64,000 bases of DNA from Hippophae tibetana (taxonomy: Eukaryota; Streptophyta; Magnoliopsida; Rosales; Elaeagnaceae): positions 11,364,001-11,428,000 of the forward strand of contig CM072803.1 in NCBI GenBank assembly GCA_037013495.1, given 5' to 3'. The translations under genes and the position numbers were made by a program. The notes below the pieces were generated by a model. It did no database searches and had not been told where the DNA came from. It saw only the letters and a list, made by a program, of their open reading frames with translations. How positions within the stretch are numbered: the first letter of the stretch is position 1; every line of letters begins with the position of its first letter. Positions 36,013 to 46,620 of this stretch are shown piece by piece.

Positions 36013-37344
36013 AATGAATAAGAAGAAAAAAGGAAAGGAGAAAAGGGAACCTTCTCCTAACCCTACTATCAAAAAACCTCTCATCATCAAAACCAATTAT
36101 CACTTATTCCCAAGTGGTCCAAACCAAAACTGCAGAGGCAGCACTATCCTCCCAACAATTCCTAGAAGAATTATCACCGGTATATGAGGTTCTATATCAA
36201 AGAGTCCAAGAATGGATGCTGGGTCTCAAGGATCCAAAAACGTTAAAACAACTTATGACAACATCCTAGGATTAGGTGCACCGTCATTACTTTCCGAATT
36301 AGAGGCCCCACCCTACAAAGGTAAAGAAAAGGTATTAAAGGAAGCAACACCTTCCAAATCAAAAATAATTTCAAAATAATCAACTGGAACAATTTCTATT
36401 CCAGAAAGAAGGATAACAACCTCTACATATTTTCCCCAAAAGGGAACAAGGAAAGTTATTCCCAAATCTATTTCAAAACCGAATTCTGAGTATTTTTTAA
36501 AACAACAAACTCAAATAGTTACAATTATTGAAAGAGGGATTTTATGATCAAAATCCTTATTTAGAAACTCAAAAATTATTTGAAAAAGGTTTCTTTTACT
36601 AGCCTTTTGCTAATTCAAAAACTGCACAATACTATCAAAGTGTTATATAAATCACTAGCAGTGTTAAATTCAAACACTTCCTTTATCCAAAATCATCGGA
36701 TGCGCAGTTCTCAACTGCTAAACTTCATAAAATCATATCTTCAACAGACTGGGGAAATGATCTTTCAAAACAACTTTCATTTCCAGTTAGTATTACATCT
36801 TTCCTCCCACATTGTACAACATACAATTATTGGGATTATTACCAAGCATGGTTTAATGCATTCCTTATCCAAAACAAAGAGAACCAATATTCTTGGTTAT
36901 TTCTCTTTGTTAATAAATCTATCAACCCATCCTGATTTCCATCTTGGTTTTTTTGAATGGTGGAAATTATTCGAAAACATTCATTATATTATTATTTCTC
37001 CTGTAAAGGAAAGTTATGAATCCTTTAAGAAACATTACAAACCTGCATTAGAGGAATCTAGATTCCCTCATCTATGTAACTTTTGTTCAAAATTCTATCT
37101 CCCTTGGGTTTGTCAATGGGTCTTGAAACCTGTTACATCTGAGATAATCACCATCACCCGCTTATTTCAAGTTAAATGGTGGTTTTCATTTATGATCCCT
37201 AAAACTCTATCACAACCAGTTGTTGAAAAATGGCTTCTACAAAAGGGTCACCGAGAGCCCCAAGTGAAGGAACTTCAAGCATCCTCATTACTCTTGGCAC
37301 AAAAGGCACACAAAAATGCCTTAATATCTCATGCGAACTTCTAG
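36013..37344 (+). pseudogene. Pararetrovirus ORF downstream of RNase H (plus copy)
   Basis: Starts with an ATG at 36013 in a Lys-rich stretch. The frame shifts several times, then 36580-37344 is open for 254 residues. No known motif is visible apart from aromatic- and His-rich patches such as WWKLFENIHYIIISP. The matching minus copy shows that this is one continuous ancestral ORF. Its role is unknown. Confidence 0.6.
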
Positions 37345-37539
37345 AAATTATTTAGCAATTATCCCAAGGTTCTTCTCGCCAAACTTCTGGAGTCAAAAAA
37401 GAAGAAGAAGATTCATATGAGACTAAATCACCCGATGAAATAGTCTCCCCTTCATCCAAAGCTTCATCAACTAATCTGATAAAATTAGAAATAGCTAGTA
37501 AAGATATACTATCATGGACCAGTAAAGCCCGTGTATAGA

Positions 37540-37740
37540 ACCTTAATGGGCCTATGAGCCCCATTTACTTATTGGGCCTACATGTTCATATCACTTTGGG
37601 CATGCGCGTCCATTTACTATTATTTTGGGCCTATGAGTCTATTTGTTATTTTGGGTCTGCGTGTCCATTAATTTTATTATGGGTTAAAAACCCATTTAGT
37701 TTGTAAAGGCCTATACAATGGTCTACCATCAACTTTCCTA
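37540..37740. repeat. Short imperfect GGGCCTATGAGTCCATTT-type repeats
   Basis: Four to five units of about 28-32 bp, each with TGGGCCTA(T/C)-(G/A)(A/T)GT(C/T)C followed by ATTT and a T-rich spacer. Located in the non-coding part after the last viral ORF. No such units are seen in the minus copy, which ends earlier. Confidence 0.55.
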
Positions 37741-37979
37741 TCAATGTCCCATTACCAACAGGCCCATCCAATGGCCCATCAAAGTCTTCAGAACAATTAC
37801 TAATGTTTTCACACAAGATGACAAAATAGCAAACAATGCCAACAAAGCACTATTTATCAAACAATATTAACCTGTCTGGAATGTCGCAACAACTACTGCT
37901 CAGCATAGTAAGACATCTTCAATAGTACCCAGTGGCAGACAATCTAATATTCACATCACAGTAGTCAAATCTCAACAGT

Positions 37980-38110
37980 ATCAAATGGAAAACAAACTGC
38001 ACACAGTACATCACTCGGTTATAAAAGAAGAGCTCATTTTCAGAAAGAGAGATCGCTTCCACACCCACATCGCTCATACTCTCTCATTACTTACATCCTC
38101 TCTGATAATA
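37980..38110 (+). promoter_or_regulatory. Candidate pararetrovirus promoter with TATA box
   Basis: TATAAAAGAAGAGC at about 38020-38033 lies in the intergenic part after the last viral ORF, where caulimovirids carry their main 35S-type promoter. The pyrimidine-rich CTCTCTCATTACTTACATCC stretch downstream is a plausible leader start. No activity can be inferred from sequence. Confidence 0.5.
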
Positions 38111-38261
38111 GTTTTAAATTTTGCAACCTTGTTTTATAATTAAGTTTAAGTTTGTTTATTTTATTTAAACTTATATTGTTTGTAAATTAATATGGTCGGC
38201 TAAGCTGCCTAATCTATCAATATAGTATGTTTGTTTGTTAAAAATATGATCTTATTGATAC

Positions 38262-39030
38262 CATAGTTTGATGATCTTTTTCTTTAAAATATTTTAGCAG
38301 TTAAACTTTTCTATGTATTAATCTATTTATTTCATATTTTTCATATTCATATAGCTTATTTTGTGATTAGGATCTTGGATAGTTAAATCTAATAATTGTA
38401 TAAGTGATCATGATTATTTGCTTTAATTATTAAATGTTAAAGAAACTATTTTTAGTTAATTTCTACTTAATCTATTTACTCTATGATTTGCTAACTGATT
38501 TGATTTAAGTGACATATATTTTGAATCATCTAGTTAGGATTTTTCATTATTAAATCTGTTCTAAAATACACATTGGTACTTGTGTTTTTTTGTGCTAAAC
38601 ATTTTGTAGTTGATTTGTGAATGATCTGATTGGTGAGAAGCTTATTGGAACGTTGGACTAGAATTCGCTCATGTTAATATTTGAAATGGTGAAAATAGAG
38701 CAGAGGCTCGTAAGTAAAGTATACTGGGGCAGTGTAAAAGACTGAGTTTTTACTTGAACATTTGGTTTTCATAGTGAAAAGTTAGGTGGTTCGGTGGACC
38801 GATGAATCAATAGTTTTCCTCTTAGGTCATGGTTGTGGCCTAGGTTGCTTTCACCTAAAAATAGCATGTGTTATTATTTTATTTTTGTACTTTATTTTTA
38901 TACTTTATTTTTATACACGATTGCATGACTAGTCGTTTCGTTTAGGTTATTAAGTTATAAATTGATAAAAATTAAAAATAACATATTCACCATATCTAGG
39001 TTAATTAGGGTTATATCTTATAAACTTTTA
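38262..39030 (+). repeat. 3' LTR of the Sirevirus-like element, second part
   Basis: Resumes the 5' LTR sequence at TTTGATGATCTTT and runs to ATAAACTTTTA, followed by the ATAAT target duplication. The last base pair has changed from CA to TA. Confidence 0.85.
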
Positions 39031-39035
39031 ATAAT

Positions 39036-39948
39036 AAAAATATCTTAGTTAGCTAGTAAATTTGACATTTAGGTCTAATAGTTTTTAAATAGTATATTAG
39101 AAGTTAAATAAGTTTTAAAAATATGACACTAGAAGTTCACAAAGATATATGATCTAATATTCAAACCGAATTTTAATTTTTAAATTTAACATATCTCTAT
39201 TGTACTACTTATAATATAGTAGAGGTCTATTATACCTAAATTAGTGGACTAAAGTATACAAATTTTCAAAACTAGTGTAACAATTTGACACAACATCCAA
39301 TTAATTTTATCTTTATTTTTATTATGTTTTAATCATATTACGAAATTGAAGTTAAAATTAGAAACAAATTTATTTTTAAACTACAAAATTAATATTTTAT
39401 CCTTAAACTTTACTATTTATCCAACTCTAGCTAATTCCATTCAATTATGAGCATATTCTTAACATTCTTGAAGGTATCTGAAACCGAATATGATTGAAAT
39501 TTTCCCAAGGAAAGATACAATAAAAGGCCATAAGGAGTAAGAAACATAGAATTAGGAAAAAAGAATTTGCAATCTTGTGGTATTCACAATAAGATTTGGG
39601 AGACATCATAATACAAATCGTTGAATCTTAGACCGAGAAAGCAGACCGATCATGAATAAGAGGCATCGTTAATGTTTTTTTTCCTTTCATTATTTAAAAA
39701 AGAGTAATTATATATGTTCACGTTGGAATTGCATCGTATCTTTTTTTATTAGTTATTATAATAAAGTTTATTGTTAAATCACATAATAACTACAATAATT
39801 AATAAAAAAAAATTATTTATTTTTAAGTATGGATGAGATTTAAAATTTTAAAAAAATTAAAAAGATATATTTAATAAAAATAGCCACTATCTATCCTAAC
39901 TTGAATTTTAAATTCTAAACGAGTAGATTTAAGATTATTATATTTTAA

Positions 39949-39979
<31 letters not shown>

Positions 39980-40067
39980 TTTATTTTAATTATTAAATAT
40001 GTTATATTTTTTTTATTAAATATAAATACATATTATATTGAATTTTTTTATTAATTTTAACTTGTAT
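39036..40067. other. AT-rich intergenic DNA
   Basis: Between the Sirevirus-like element and the gene-carrying CACTA-like element. Contains a (TA)n tract at 39950-39974. No gene, RNA or element ends recognised. Confidence 0.6.
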
Positions 40068-40479
40068 ATGCATTATTACAAAAAATATATATGGTTTCAA
40101 TTTTTAACTGTAACTGTAGATCTATAGTCACGGTTATAAGAACCAAGACCTAAGTGAGAGAGACCATAGAGTGTTGCCTATGATCTCAGTTTTTTAATTG
40201 AAACCATAGACATACCTTATGACTTCGATATATCAATAATAGAGGTCATATGATATCTCTATGGCCTCCATCTTTTAATAACCAAGGTCATAAGATATAC
40301 ATAAATTAAAAAAAATACAATTATTAATTATAATATTAAAAATCATATTATATTAAAATTAAAAGTATAATTAAACATGAGAGTTTATTATACATTAAAA
40401 CATAATAAAAATGTTACTATTACAAACTCACTTTTTACTATTAACTACAAGCATTTATAATTGTACTTCAAAAACATAA

Positions 40480-41240
40480 TTAAGTCCACGATGATTTCAA
40501 CAGAAGTGTAAAGAAAAGGTAAATACCATAGGTGCTGCTGCGCTGGTATTGGTGCGATAGGGTACTACGTTAGGGTGGTACGCTGGTGAGCTTGGTGCTA
40601 ATGGTGTGTTGTTACGCCTGCTGTTACTGGTGTGCTTTTGCGCCTGGTGCCTACATTGAAAAATCACGCACCTAGTGCTATTGCGCCTAGTTCCTACCAT
40701 GAAAAAGAAAATAGCAAAAAACAAACTAGAATAGCATGTGTACATAGATAACAATCAACCTATAATAGGCCACTTGCTATTAGCATCAATGAACTTAATT
40801 ATGCTAACTCAAAATTGAAGTGGCTGATTGTGTTTTGCTTCTTGTTTGAAACCCCACATCCACATATGCAAACAACATAAGTAATTAATCTCATGTTTTT
40901 TTGGGAGAAAAATCATATCCCAGCACTAAGCACAGGCACCAGAAAATAACCATGCATACAAGAGGAACAATCTGTGTTTGAAACAAAAAAAAGAAATAAA
41001 TTGAGTAACAAGTGCATAATCAAGAGAAAAAGTCAAAGTAGAGAGTGACATTAATAGAGTTAACAAGAGCCACAAATTCCAAACTCCAACATTGTCTAGA
41101 GATATAAGGATTGCTATCCATAAAATAATATTTGATCATATTGTTCAAATTCTTCTTAGCTCGAAAAATAAATGAACTATAGCATAATATAGATCATGAC
41201 ATATAGTATACACGAAAAGAAATGAAAAGAGATTAATAAA
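40480..41240. other. Unassigned interior of the CACTA-like element
   Basis: Contains GGTGCTGCTGCGCTGG and related GGTG/GCGCC-rich units at 40530-40700 that form short imperfect repeats, more GC-rich than the surroundings. A minus-strand frame (40754-40497) is open but unlike any protein I know. It may be more captured sequence. Confidence 0.4.
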
Positions 41241-41243
41241 AAC

Positions 41244-41482
41244 CTGTACAGTGCTGTGATAAATTGCATCCCATTTGTTATATATCTATCCCTTTCGTTT
41301 TGACCAGTCACTATAATCCATCATGCATTCAACAAACAAGTTTCCATAGAAATCAACAAAAGACAATAATATGTGGTAAATAAAAAAATAAAAATTGAAT
41401 TACAATCTTACCCAACCACAAAAAATGAATATCCTTCTAAATGAAAACTCTGCATAATGGTTTCGTTGTTTTGCAAGACTAC
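41244..41482 (-). pseudogene. Captured SKU5-similar (multicopper oxidase-like) fragment
   Basis: 41482-41412 encodes VVLQNNETIMQSFHLEGYSF and FVVG, ending at a GT donor. 41322-41244 encodes MDYSDWSKRKG, a stop, then IYNKWDAIYHSTVQ, ending at another GT donor. These match the SKU5-similar/pectinesterase-like oxidase family around its QSxHxxGYxFFVVGMDYG...YNxWD region. The in-frame stop and truncation make it a pseudogene. The retained intron between the pieces points to DNA-level capture. Confidence 0.7.
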
Positions 41483-42741
41483 CTCAATAGTGCTAGCACC
41501 AAGGTGGGGGGTTGTTGTAACTTTTTCGTGTAGTATCAGCTTGCTATCTTGCGATGGTGGGTCCGCTATAAAAATTGTTAGGAGAATCACAATTTCAATA
41601 CGAACTTAATTAAGTTCTAAACAGCGGAATTAAACTTATTCTTATTCTTTGTGTGAATTTTTTAGGAAACAAATAAATAGGGCTCAAAATGAGAAACATT
41701 CACAAAATCAACACAAACAATTTACGTGGAAAAACCTTCCCGGTGTAGGAAGGAAACAACCATGGCTCTCCTATCCAAAACTTCCACTATCAAGAAACAA
41801 TTGTACAACAGTTCTCTCTAGGTAAAACTAGAGGCAAACAATAAACAACATCATCAAGAATACACTTCTTGGAAACTAACAATTATTTCAAGAGAATGGA
41901 GAAATCTAATTTGTAGTCACTGTTCACGACTCAGATTTTCCCAAACCAATGAGCCAAATCCAAATCCCATCGTACAGATTAAAGAGTCTTGAGTTGTGAA
42001 CCTGTCTGCAAAGTTTAAGCTTAATCGGACCAAAAACGACCTTCCATCGGAGCACTTGATGAAGACTTGTTGGAGAAGGAGAAATTGAAAAACTGCTCAG
42101 TTTGTCTGCTGCAGCTGCTGTTTTTCTGCACTCGTTTTTCTTTCTGCAGAATGCCCACTCAACAAACCCTAAATGGGTTTATTAATGAAGCAATAAAATG
42201 AAAAAAATTCCCTCTTCTTACTCCATGGGCTTTTAAGCCACGTGGGTTTCACTTGGGCTCCTTCAAACCAAGAGGAAAACCCAACAAAAATATCAAGTGC
42301 AACCTACATATAAATCAGTAACATGTTCACCACTGTTTTCAATAAGTAAGGATATGGTGATATGCACTTCAAGTCAAAAAAATAAACTACCTGTGCCACA
42401 ATTTCAACATCCAGTGCCTTCACAAGGGCTTCTTCATCAATAACTCCTCCATAAGGTACATTAACAATTCAAACACCTTTCTTCATCTTTGAGGTGGTAG
42501 GAGTGAGAGGCATGTGCAATAAGAGAAAATATGTGGTATAAATTAATTCATCAAAGCTTACAAGCTCCACACCTATAGTGTGAGCATTATCGGCTGCAGC
42601 ATACAGATCATGAGAAATAACATGCATACCAAGCCCTTTTTGCTCTTCGAGCAACTTCAAATCCAACTTTTCCAAACCCCGTGATAGCAAGTGTCTTTCC
42701 AACAAGGGATACACCAACATATTTGCTCCTTAGCCATTTAT
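41483..42741 (-). pseudogene. Captured D-3-phosphoglycerate dehydrogenase fragment, central exons
   Basis: Exon 42741-42391 encodes KYVGVSLVGKTLAITGFGKV (the NAD-binding G-x-G-x-x-G region), GLGMHVISHDLYAAADNA, LLHMPLTPTTSKMKKGV, a TGA, then GGVIDEEALVKALDV. Relative to the family, residues before KMKKGV are deleted. A short GT-AG intron (42390-42304) follows. The next exon (42303-42287 and 41575-41483, split by the solo LTR) encodes VALDIF and DPPSQDSKLILHEKVTTTPH then LGASTIE. Plastid serine-biosynthesis enzyme family. Broken by the stop, deletion and insertion. Confidence 0.85.
41576..42286. repeat. Solo LTR inside the captured dehydrogenase exon
   Basis: Starts TGTTAGGAGAATC, ends AAAACCCAACA, and is flanked on both sides by AAAAT (41571-41575 and 42287-42291), a perfect 5-bp target duplication. 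No primer site, purine tract or coding is inside, so it is a solo LTR left by recombination between two LTRs. It interrupts the codons for VALDIF of the phosphoglycerate dehydrogenase fragment. Confidence 0.85.
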
Positions 42742-43363
42742 CTAGATTGACCATATCATGCAATCAGTAAGACGTTATAGTTTACATTTACAAATGGCCA
42801 AAGCAGAAATACTCACAGGAAAAGCTATGACATTTATAATAACATTAGCAAAAAGAAAAAAAATCAAAACAATGCCAAATTTTTTGTTACACATAAAAAG
42901 AGCTCTGATTCTTCTGAAATATGTTCCAAGTTGTGGTTGAGAGCTCAAGCAGCTACACAACAGCAGATGAGCTCCATATTGCTGTTGTTATAGCTCTGCT
43001 CATACCCACCATCATAACTTGAGACCAACAACAATTTGATTAACTAAGCATCTCGCTCATCTTCATAAATATTTGACAATGAAAAAAAATTTCTCATGAG
43101 TAAAAGCAAGAAAAGCAGACTTTCACGCCCAATAAATATTTTCCTAAACCTCAAAAGTTAGGTCTACTAACATTGTTACAGCTCTGAGTAGAACTATTTA
43201 CCAGCATTTCTTCCATATTCTAATATTGTAAAATCAACAAATCAAAAACTAAGATAAAACCATATCTCACAAAACTCCAAAAATTTAAGCGAGAATAATA
43301 TTAATCTAAAGTGGATTCCATGCTTTAACTAACAAAATGACTTTTGAAAATTTTAAATGTGAC
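42742..43363 (-). other. Intron-like sequence of the captured dehydrogenase
   Basis: AT-rich DNA between the copia insertion and the central dehydrogenase exon. It ends in a CTAG acceptor at about 42742. The exons expected between the N-terminal and NAD-binding parts are not seen and must be deleted or unrecognisable. Confidence 0.5.
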
Positions 43364-43368
43364 CTTAG

Positions 43369-43656
43369 TATCAGAAATAAGTCAAGAATGTTTTATTAAA
43401 ATGACAAAATGATTTGGTCTTATGATTTATTTCTATTTATAGACTTTACAAAATACAACAAACCTACAAAATACAACAAAGTTGTCTATGGACAGTTGTG
43501 TACAGTTGTTTATGGACAGTTTGTGGACAACCATGGATTTCTATCTATGGACAGTTATTTATGGACAATTATTTATAGCTAAAAAGACTATGGATAATAG
43601 TTGTGTACAACTAAATGAATATGGACAACAAATTACAACAAAGCTTTCCATTGATA
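43369..43656 (-). repeat. 3' LTR of the deleted copia element
   Basis: About 75 bp shorter than the other LTR. Both contain a series of TATGGACAGTTGT-type units in irregular tandem, the variable part that accounts for the size difference. Confidence 0.88.
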
Positions 43657-43664
43657 GCCCCCCC

Positions 43665-45308
43665 TCAAATTGATGCGGGTTGATCAATAAACATCAATTT
43701 GTGACTTAGGAAACAATGTCGATGACGAGTGAGAGACTTGGTAAAGATATCAGCAATTTGTAGCTCAATAGAAATATATGGAAGAGTGATAACATGAGCT
43801 TCAAAGGCTTCACGAATAGAGTGACAGTCGACTTCAATATGCTTTGTGCGCTCATGATAGACATGATTAGTCATAATCTAAATAACACTTGTATTATCGG
43901 CATATAAAGGTGTAGGATCGGTCTCAGAGAAGTATAACTTAGCTAGTAAACCTCGAAGCCAAATAATTTCGGAACAAGCAAGAGACATTGCTCGATACTC
44001 AGATTCTGTAGATGACTTAGAAACTCTGTCTTGCTTCTTACTCTTCCAGGAGATCAATGCATCACCTAAGAACATGCACCAACAAGTGATAGGATGATGT
44101 GTATCAGCACAGCCAGCCCAATTAGCATCGCTATAAGTAATAAGACAAAGAGAATTTCCTGAAGGAAAGAATAAGCCATGGGCAGAAGTGCCATGAACAT
44201 AGCGTATGATCTGATGAACAACAGCCAGATAAAGATGACGAGGAGCCTAAAGAAATTAGTTGACTTGTTGTATAACAAAAGAAATATCTGGTCTAGTGAT
44301 GGTGGGATAGACAAGGCAACCCACCAATTTCTGATATAAGCTGAGATAAAAAAGTAAGTCACCTTCCTCTTTGCGAAGCTTGACATTTAATTCCATGGGA
44401 GTATCAACAAAGGTAGCTTCCTACAATTCAGTTGTAGTCACCAAATCACTAGCATATTTATGTTGATTGAGAGAAATACCAGAGAGGCTACGATGCACCA
44501 TAAGACCAAGAAAATATGTAAGAGACCCAAGATCCTTCATGTGAAAGGATTATGAGAGATGGGTCATGAGCTGGACAAGTAAAGTAGAATCAGAACCAGT
44601 GATCACAATATCAACATAAACCAAAAGGACAACAATACCCATGTCTGATTTTCGTAGAAACAATAAATTTTCATACTTGCTCGACATGAAAGAAAATTGT
44701 AATAAAGTGGTTCAAAAAATTTCAAACCATGCACATGGATCTTGTTTAAGACCATAAAGAGAGCGACAAAGTTTACACACATTGGATGTCGGAGAGGAAA
44801 ACAACCATGGATGTGGCTTCATATAAATACATTCTTTAAGATCTCCGCGAAGGAAAACATTCTTAACATCCATCTGATGTAGTGGCCAATCATTGGAAGC
44901 AATAAGAGCTAGAATAGTTCGAACAGTAGTCATTTTAGCCACAGGAGCAAAGGTCTCCTCATAATTAACACCATATTCATGTTTGTTCCTAAGGACAACA
45001 AGATGAGCTTTATAACGATCCAAACTTCCATCAGAGCGAACCTTGACTGAGTAAACTCATTTGCAACCCAAAGGAACTATAGTGGAAGGACAAGACTCAA
45101 TGTCCTAGGTGCGATTGGCCTCAAGAGCAGCAATTTCTTCATGCATAGCTTGGCACCAACAATCATGCTCGACAACATGTGAGTAGCATGTGGGAATATC
45201 AAAATTGGACAATGTAGTAGTAAGAGCTGAAATAAAATTGCCGAAAGAAAAACCATACCTATTAGGTAGAGTATTTTTTTCCGGTAAATTTAACACACAC
45301 TGGTGCAA
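43665..45308 (-). pseudogene. Copia RT and RNase H remnant (deleted element)
   Basis: 45308-45105 is the integrase-RT linker, with HDCWCQAMHEEIAALEANRT. 45023-44712 has [17 protein letters not shown] and HQMDVKNVFLRGDLKECIYM. 44075-43878 has SWKSKKQDRVSKSSTESEYR, and 43874-43665 the RNase H end with HVITLPYISIELQIADIFTK. Stops and shifts between blocks. A YVDD-like block at about 44620 is in a broken frame. Confidence 0.82.
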
Positions 45309-45603
45309 TATCTATTGCAAGTAAATGAAACCCGAGAAATATTCAAAAACAATTAAAGAAACCAAGATAAGGACCTTAAACAGAGATTGCCGAAGAACAC
45401 TTGTTTGGCAAAAAAATGCTAGAAAATATCAATGAAGATTTCCTCATAAATATAATGCTGAAATTAAAGAAACCGAGAAAATGACTTTAAACAGAGATTG
45501 CCGAAGAACACTTGTTTAGTAGAAAACGCTAAAAAAATATCAATGAAGATTTCCTCATAAATAGAAAAATTGATTTTTTTTTCTCAAAGAAGCTCTGATA
45601 CCA

Positions 45604-45966
45604 TGTCAGAAATAAGTCAAGAATGTTGTATTAAAATGACCGAATCATTTGGTCTTATGATTTCTTTCTATTTATAGACTTTACAAAATACAACAAACCT
45701 ACAAAATACAACAAAGAACAAAGCTGTCTATGGACAGTTGTGGACAACAGTTTATGGACAGTTTGTAGACAGCCATGGATTGTTGTCTATGGACTGCTAT
45801 GGACAGCTGTTTATGGACAATTATTTACAGCTAAAAAGACTATGGACATCAGTTGTGTACAACTAAATGAATATGAACAACAAATTACAACAAATATGTT
45901 ATGGACAACTAAATTATCAATGGAATACAGCAAAGCTGTTATGGACAGTTAAGCTATCCATTGACA
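45604..45966 (-). repeat. 5' LTR of the deleted copia element
   Basis: Begins TGTCAGAAATAAG and ends CCATTGACA in + orientation, next to the primer site on its left and the target duplication on its right. Carries more TATGGACAG units than its partner. Confidence 0.88.
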
Positions 45967-46001
45967 CTTAGGGAATCTAAAACAAGAACCATAATCATTA
46001 C

Positions 46002-46167
46002 CTATAGCATCACAGAGCGAGATCTTGGTACATAACTCCTTAGGAGTCAAATTATATGAACAATCCACATTGGCGAAACCTTTCAAAATCTCAAGCCCAA
46101 CCTCTCCTAGTTTCTCAACTACGAGAACCGTCGACTTGGCATCAAGAGATGATGTTGATACCACCAT
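46002..46167 (-). pseudogene. Captured phosphoglycerate dehydrogenase fragment, N-terminal exon
   Basis: Encodes KSTVLVVEKLGEVGLEILKG then ANVDCSYNLTPKELCTKISL and CDAI, which matches the start of the mature plant enzyme. It ends at a GT donor (46001), and the copia element lies in the following intron. The plastid transit peptide and the first catalytic-domain exons are absent. Confidence 0.85.
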
Positions 46168-46209
46168 TAATGACTGGGGTCGATGGCTAGAGTTGTTAAA
46201 GCTGACAAT

Positions 46210-46430
46210 AAAGGAACCACCTCCTGGTTCTCAAAAATATCGAGGACAGTTGTTAGTTTTCCCTCTAACTACTAGTGATTCACTCGATGTGAATGACCCA
46301 CTTGCAACGATAGACCTTAACAACCTTTCTGTCACAACTCTTGTATGTACCTCGAACCACTTGAACCTTATCGTCCTTGCAAAGATTGGTGGAGAGGGGC
46401 GCGCTCATCGACCCTTAGACATTTTTGTTG
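46210..46430 (-). pseudogene. Captured ribosomal protein L26 (uL24) fragment
   Basis: The minus strand from 46408 reads [20 protein letters not shown] then [20 protein letters not shown] and a stop. [20 protein letters not shown] and VYRxKWVIHIE are landmarks of plant cytosolic L26. About 20 residues between MSAPLST and KDD are missing compared with the family, and Arg codons have become Cys. Only the central part is present. It lies 40-70 bp from the dehydrogenase exon on the same strand. Confidence 0.8.
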
Positions 46431-46499
46431 AGCTAGGGTTCTGGGACGGCTGGAGATTGAATGCTAAGGAGGAAAAAATGAGAGAGAGTTGAGGGAAAA

Positions 46500-46620
46500 A
46501 AATGGTAGTAATATTATCTGGGTGTGAAGAGAGAGAGAGAGAGAGAGTTGAGGGAAAAAAAAGGAAAAAAAGAAAAAAGGAAAAAAAGAAGAATGAAAAA
46601 TGAAAAAAATGATATAAAAA
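46500..46620. repeat. (GA)n and purine-rich tract
   Basis: GAGAGAGAGAGAGAGAG followed by A/G-only runs, near the right end of the CACTA-like element upstream of the L26 fragment. Confidence 0.8.

Larger units (their letters stand above)
32080..38262 (+). mobile_element. Endogenous caulimovirid fragment, plus-strand copy
   Basis: The + strand carries, in order, a coat-like region with a zinc knuckle, a coiled-coil-like stretch, an aspartic protease, RT, RNase H, a further ORF and a non-coding part with a TATA box. That order is the plan of Caulimoviridae. The frames are broken many times, so it is a decayed integrated copy. A movement-protein region is not evident at the left, where the piece meets the inverted copy. 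Genus cannot be set; Florendovirus-, Petuvirus- or Solendovirus-like are all possible. Confidence 0.85.
20577..39030 (+). mobile_element. Sirevirus-like copia element, 3' LTR split by pararetrovirus DNA
   Basis: LTRs of about 1.3 kb: 20577-21886, and 27524-28036 plus 38262-39030. ATAAT flanks both ends (20572-20576 and 39031-39035), a perfect 5-bp target duplication. Primer-site-like ATTGATATTAGAGCC follows the 5' LTR, and AAAGGAGAAG precedes the 3' LTR. Gag, zinc knuckle, protease, integrase, RT and RNase H fragments lie in copia order on the + strand, all broken. Long LTRs, the gag style and nearly 1 kb of non-coding DNA between RNase H and the 3' LTR fit the Sirevirus lineage. About 10.2 kb of foreign DNA sits in the 3' LTR. 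Confidence 0.88.
43369..45966 (-). mobile_element. Internally deleted copia element in the captured dehydrogenase
   Basis: LTRs 43369-43656 and 45604-45966. The target duplication CTTAG (43364-43368 and 45967-45971) is perfect. The minus-strand primer site TGGTATCAGAGC (45603-45592) is perfect, and the purine tract TTGAGGGGGGGC abuts the left LTR. The left LTR has TA where TG is expected and ends ATA. Only a short pol remnant (integrase end, RT, RNase H) remains; gag, protease and most of integrase are deleted, so it depended on other copies to move. Confidence 0.92.

Noticed and set aside
36580..37344. Host gene of 254 residues
   Set aside because: A diverged copy exists on the minus strand at 28090-29240 next to viral RT, so it is a pararetrovirus ORF.
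43482..43673. + strand open frame with repeated MDS/LWT units
   Set aside because: It translates the TATGGACAG repeats of a copia LTR; non-coding.
46025..46492. + strand open frame of 155 residues as a gene
   Set aside because: The opposite strand encodes recognisable L26 and phosphoglycerate dehydrogenase; the + frame is its shadow.
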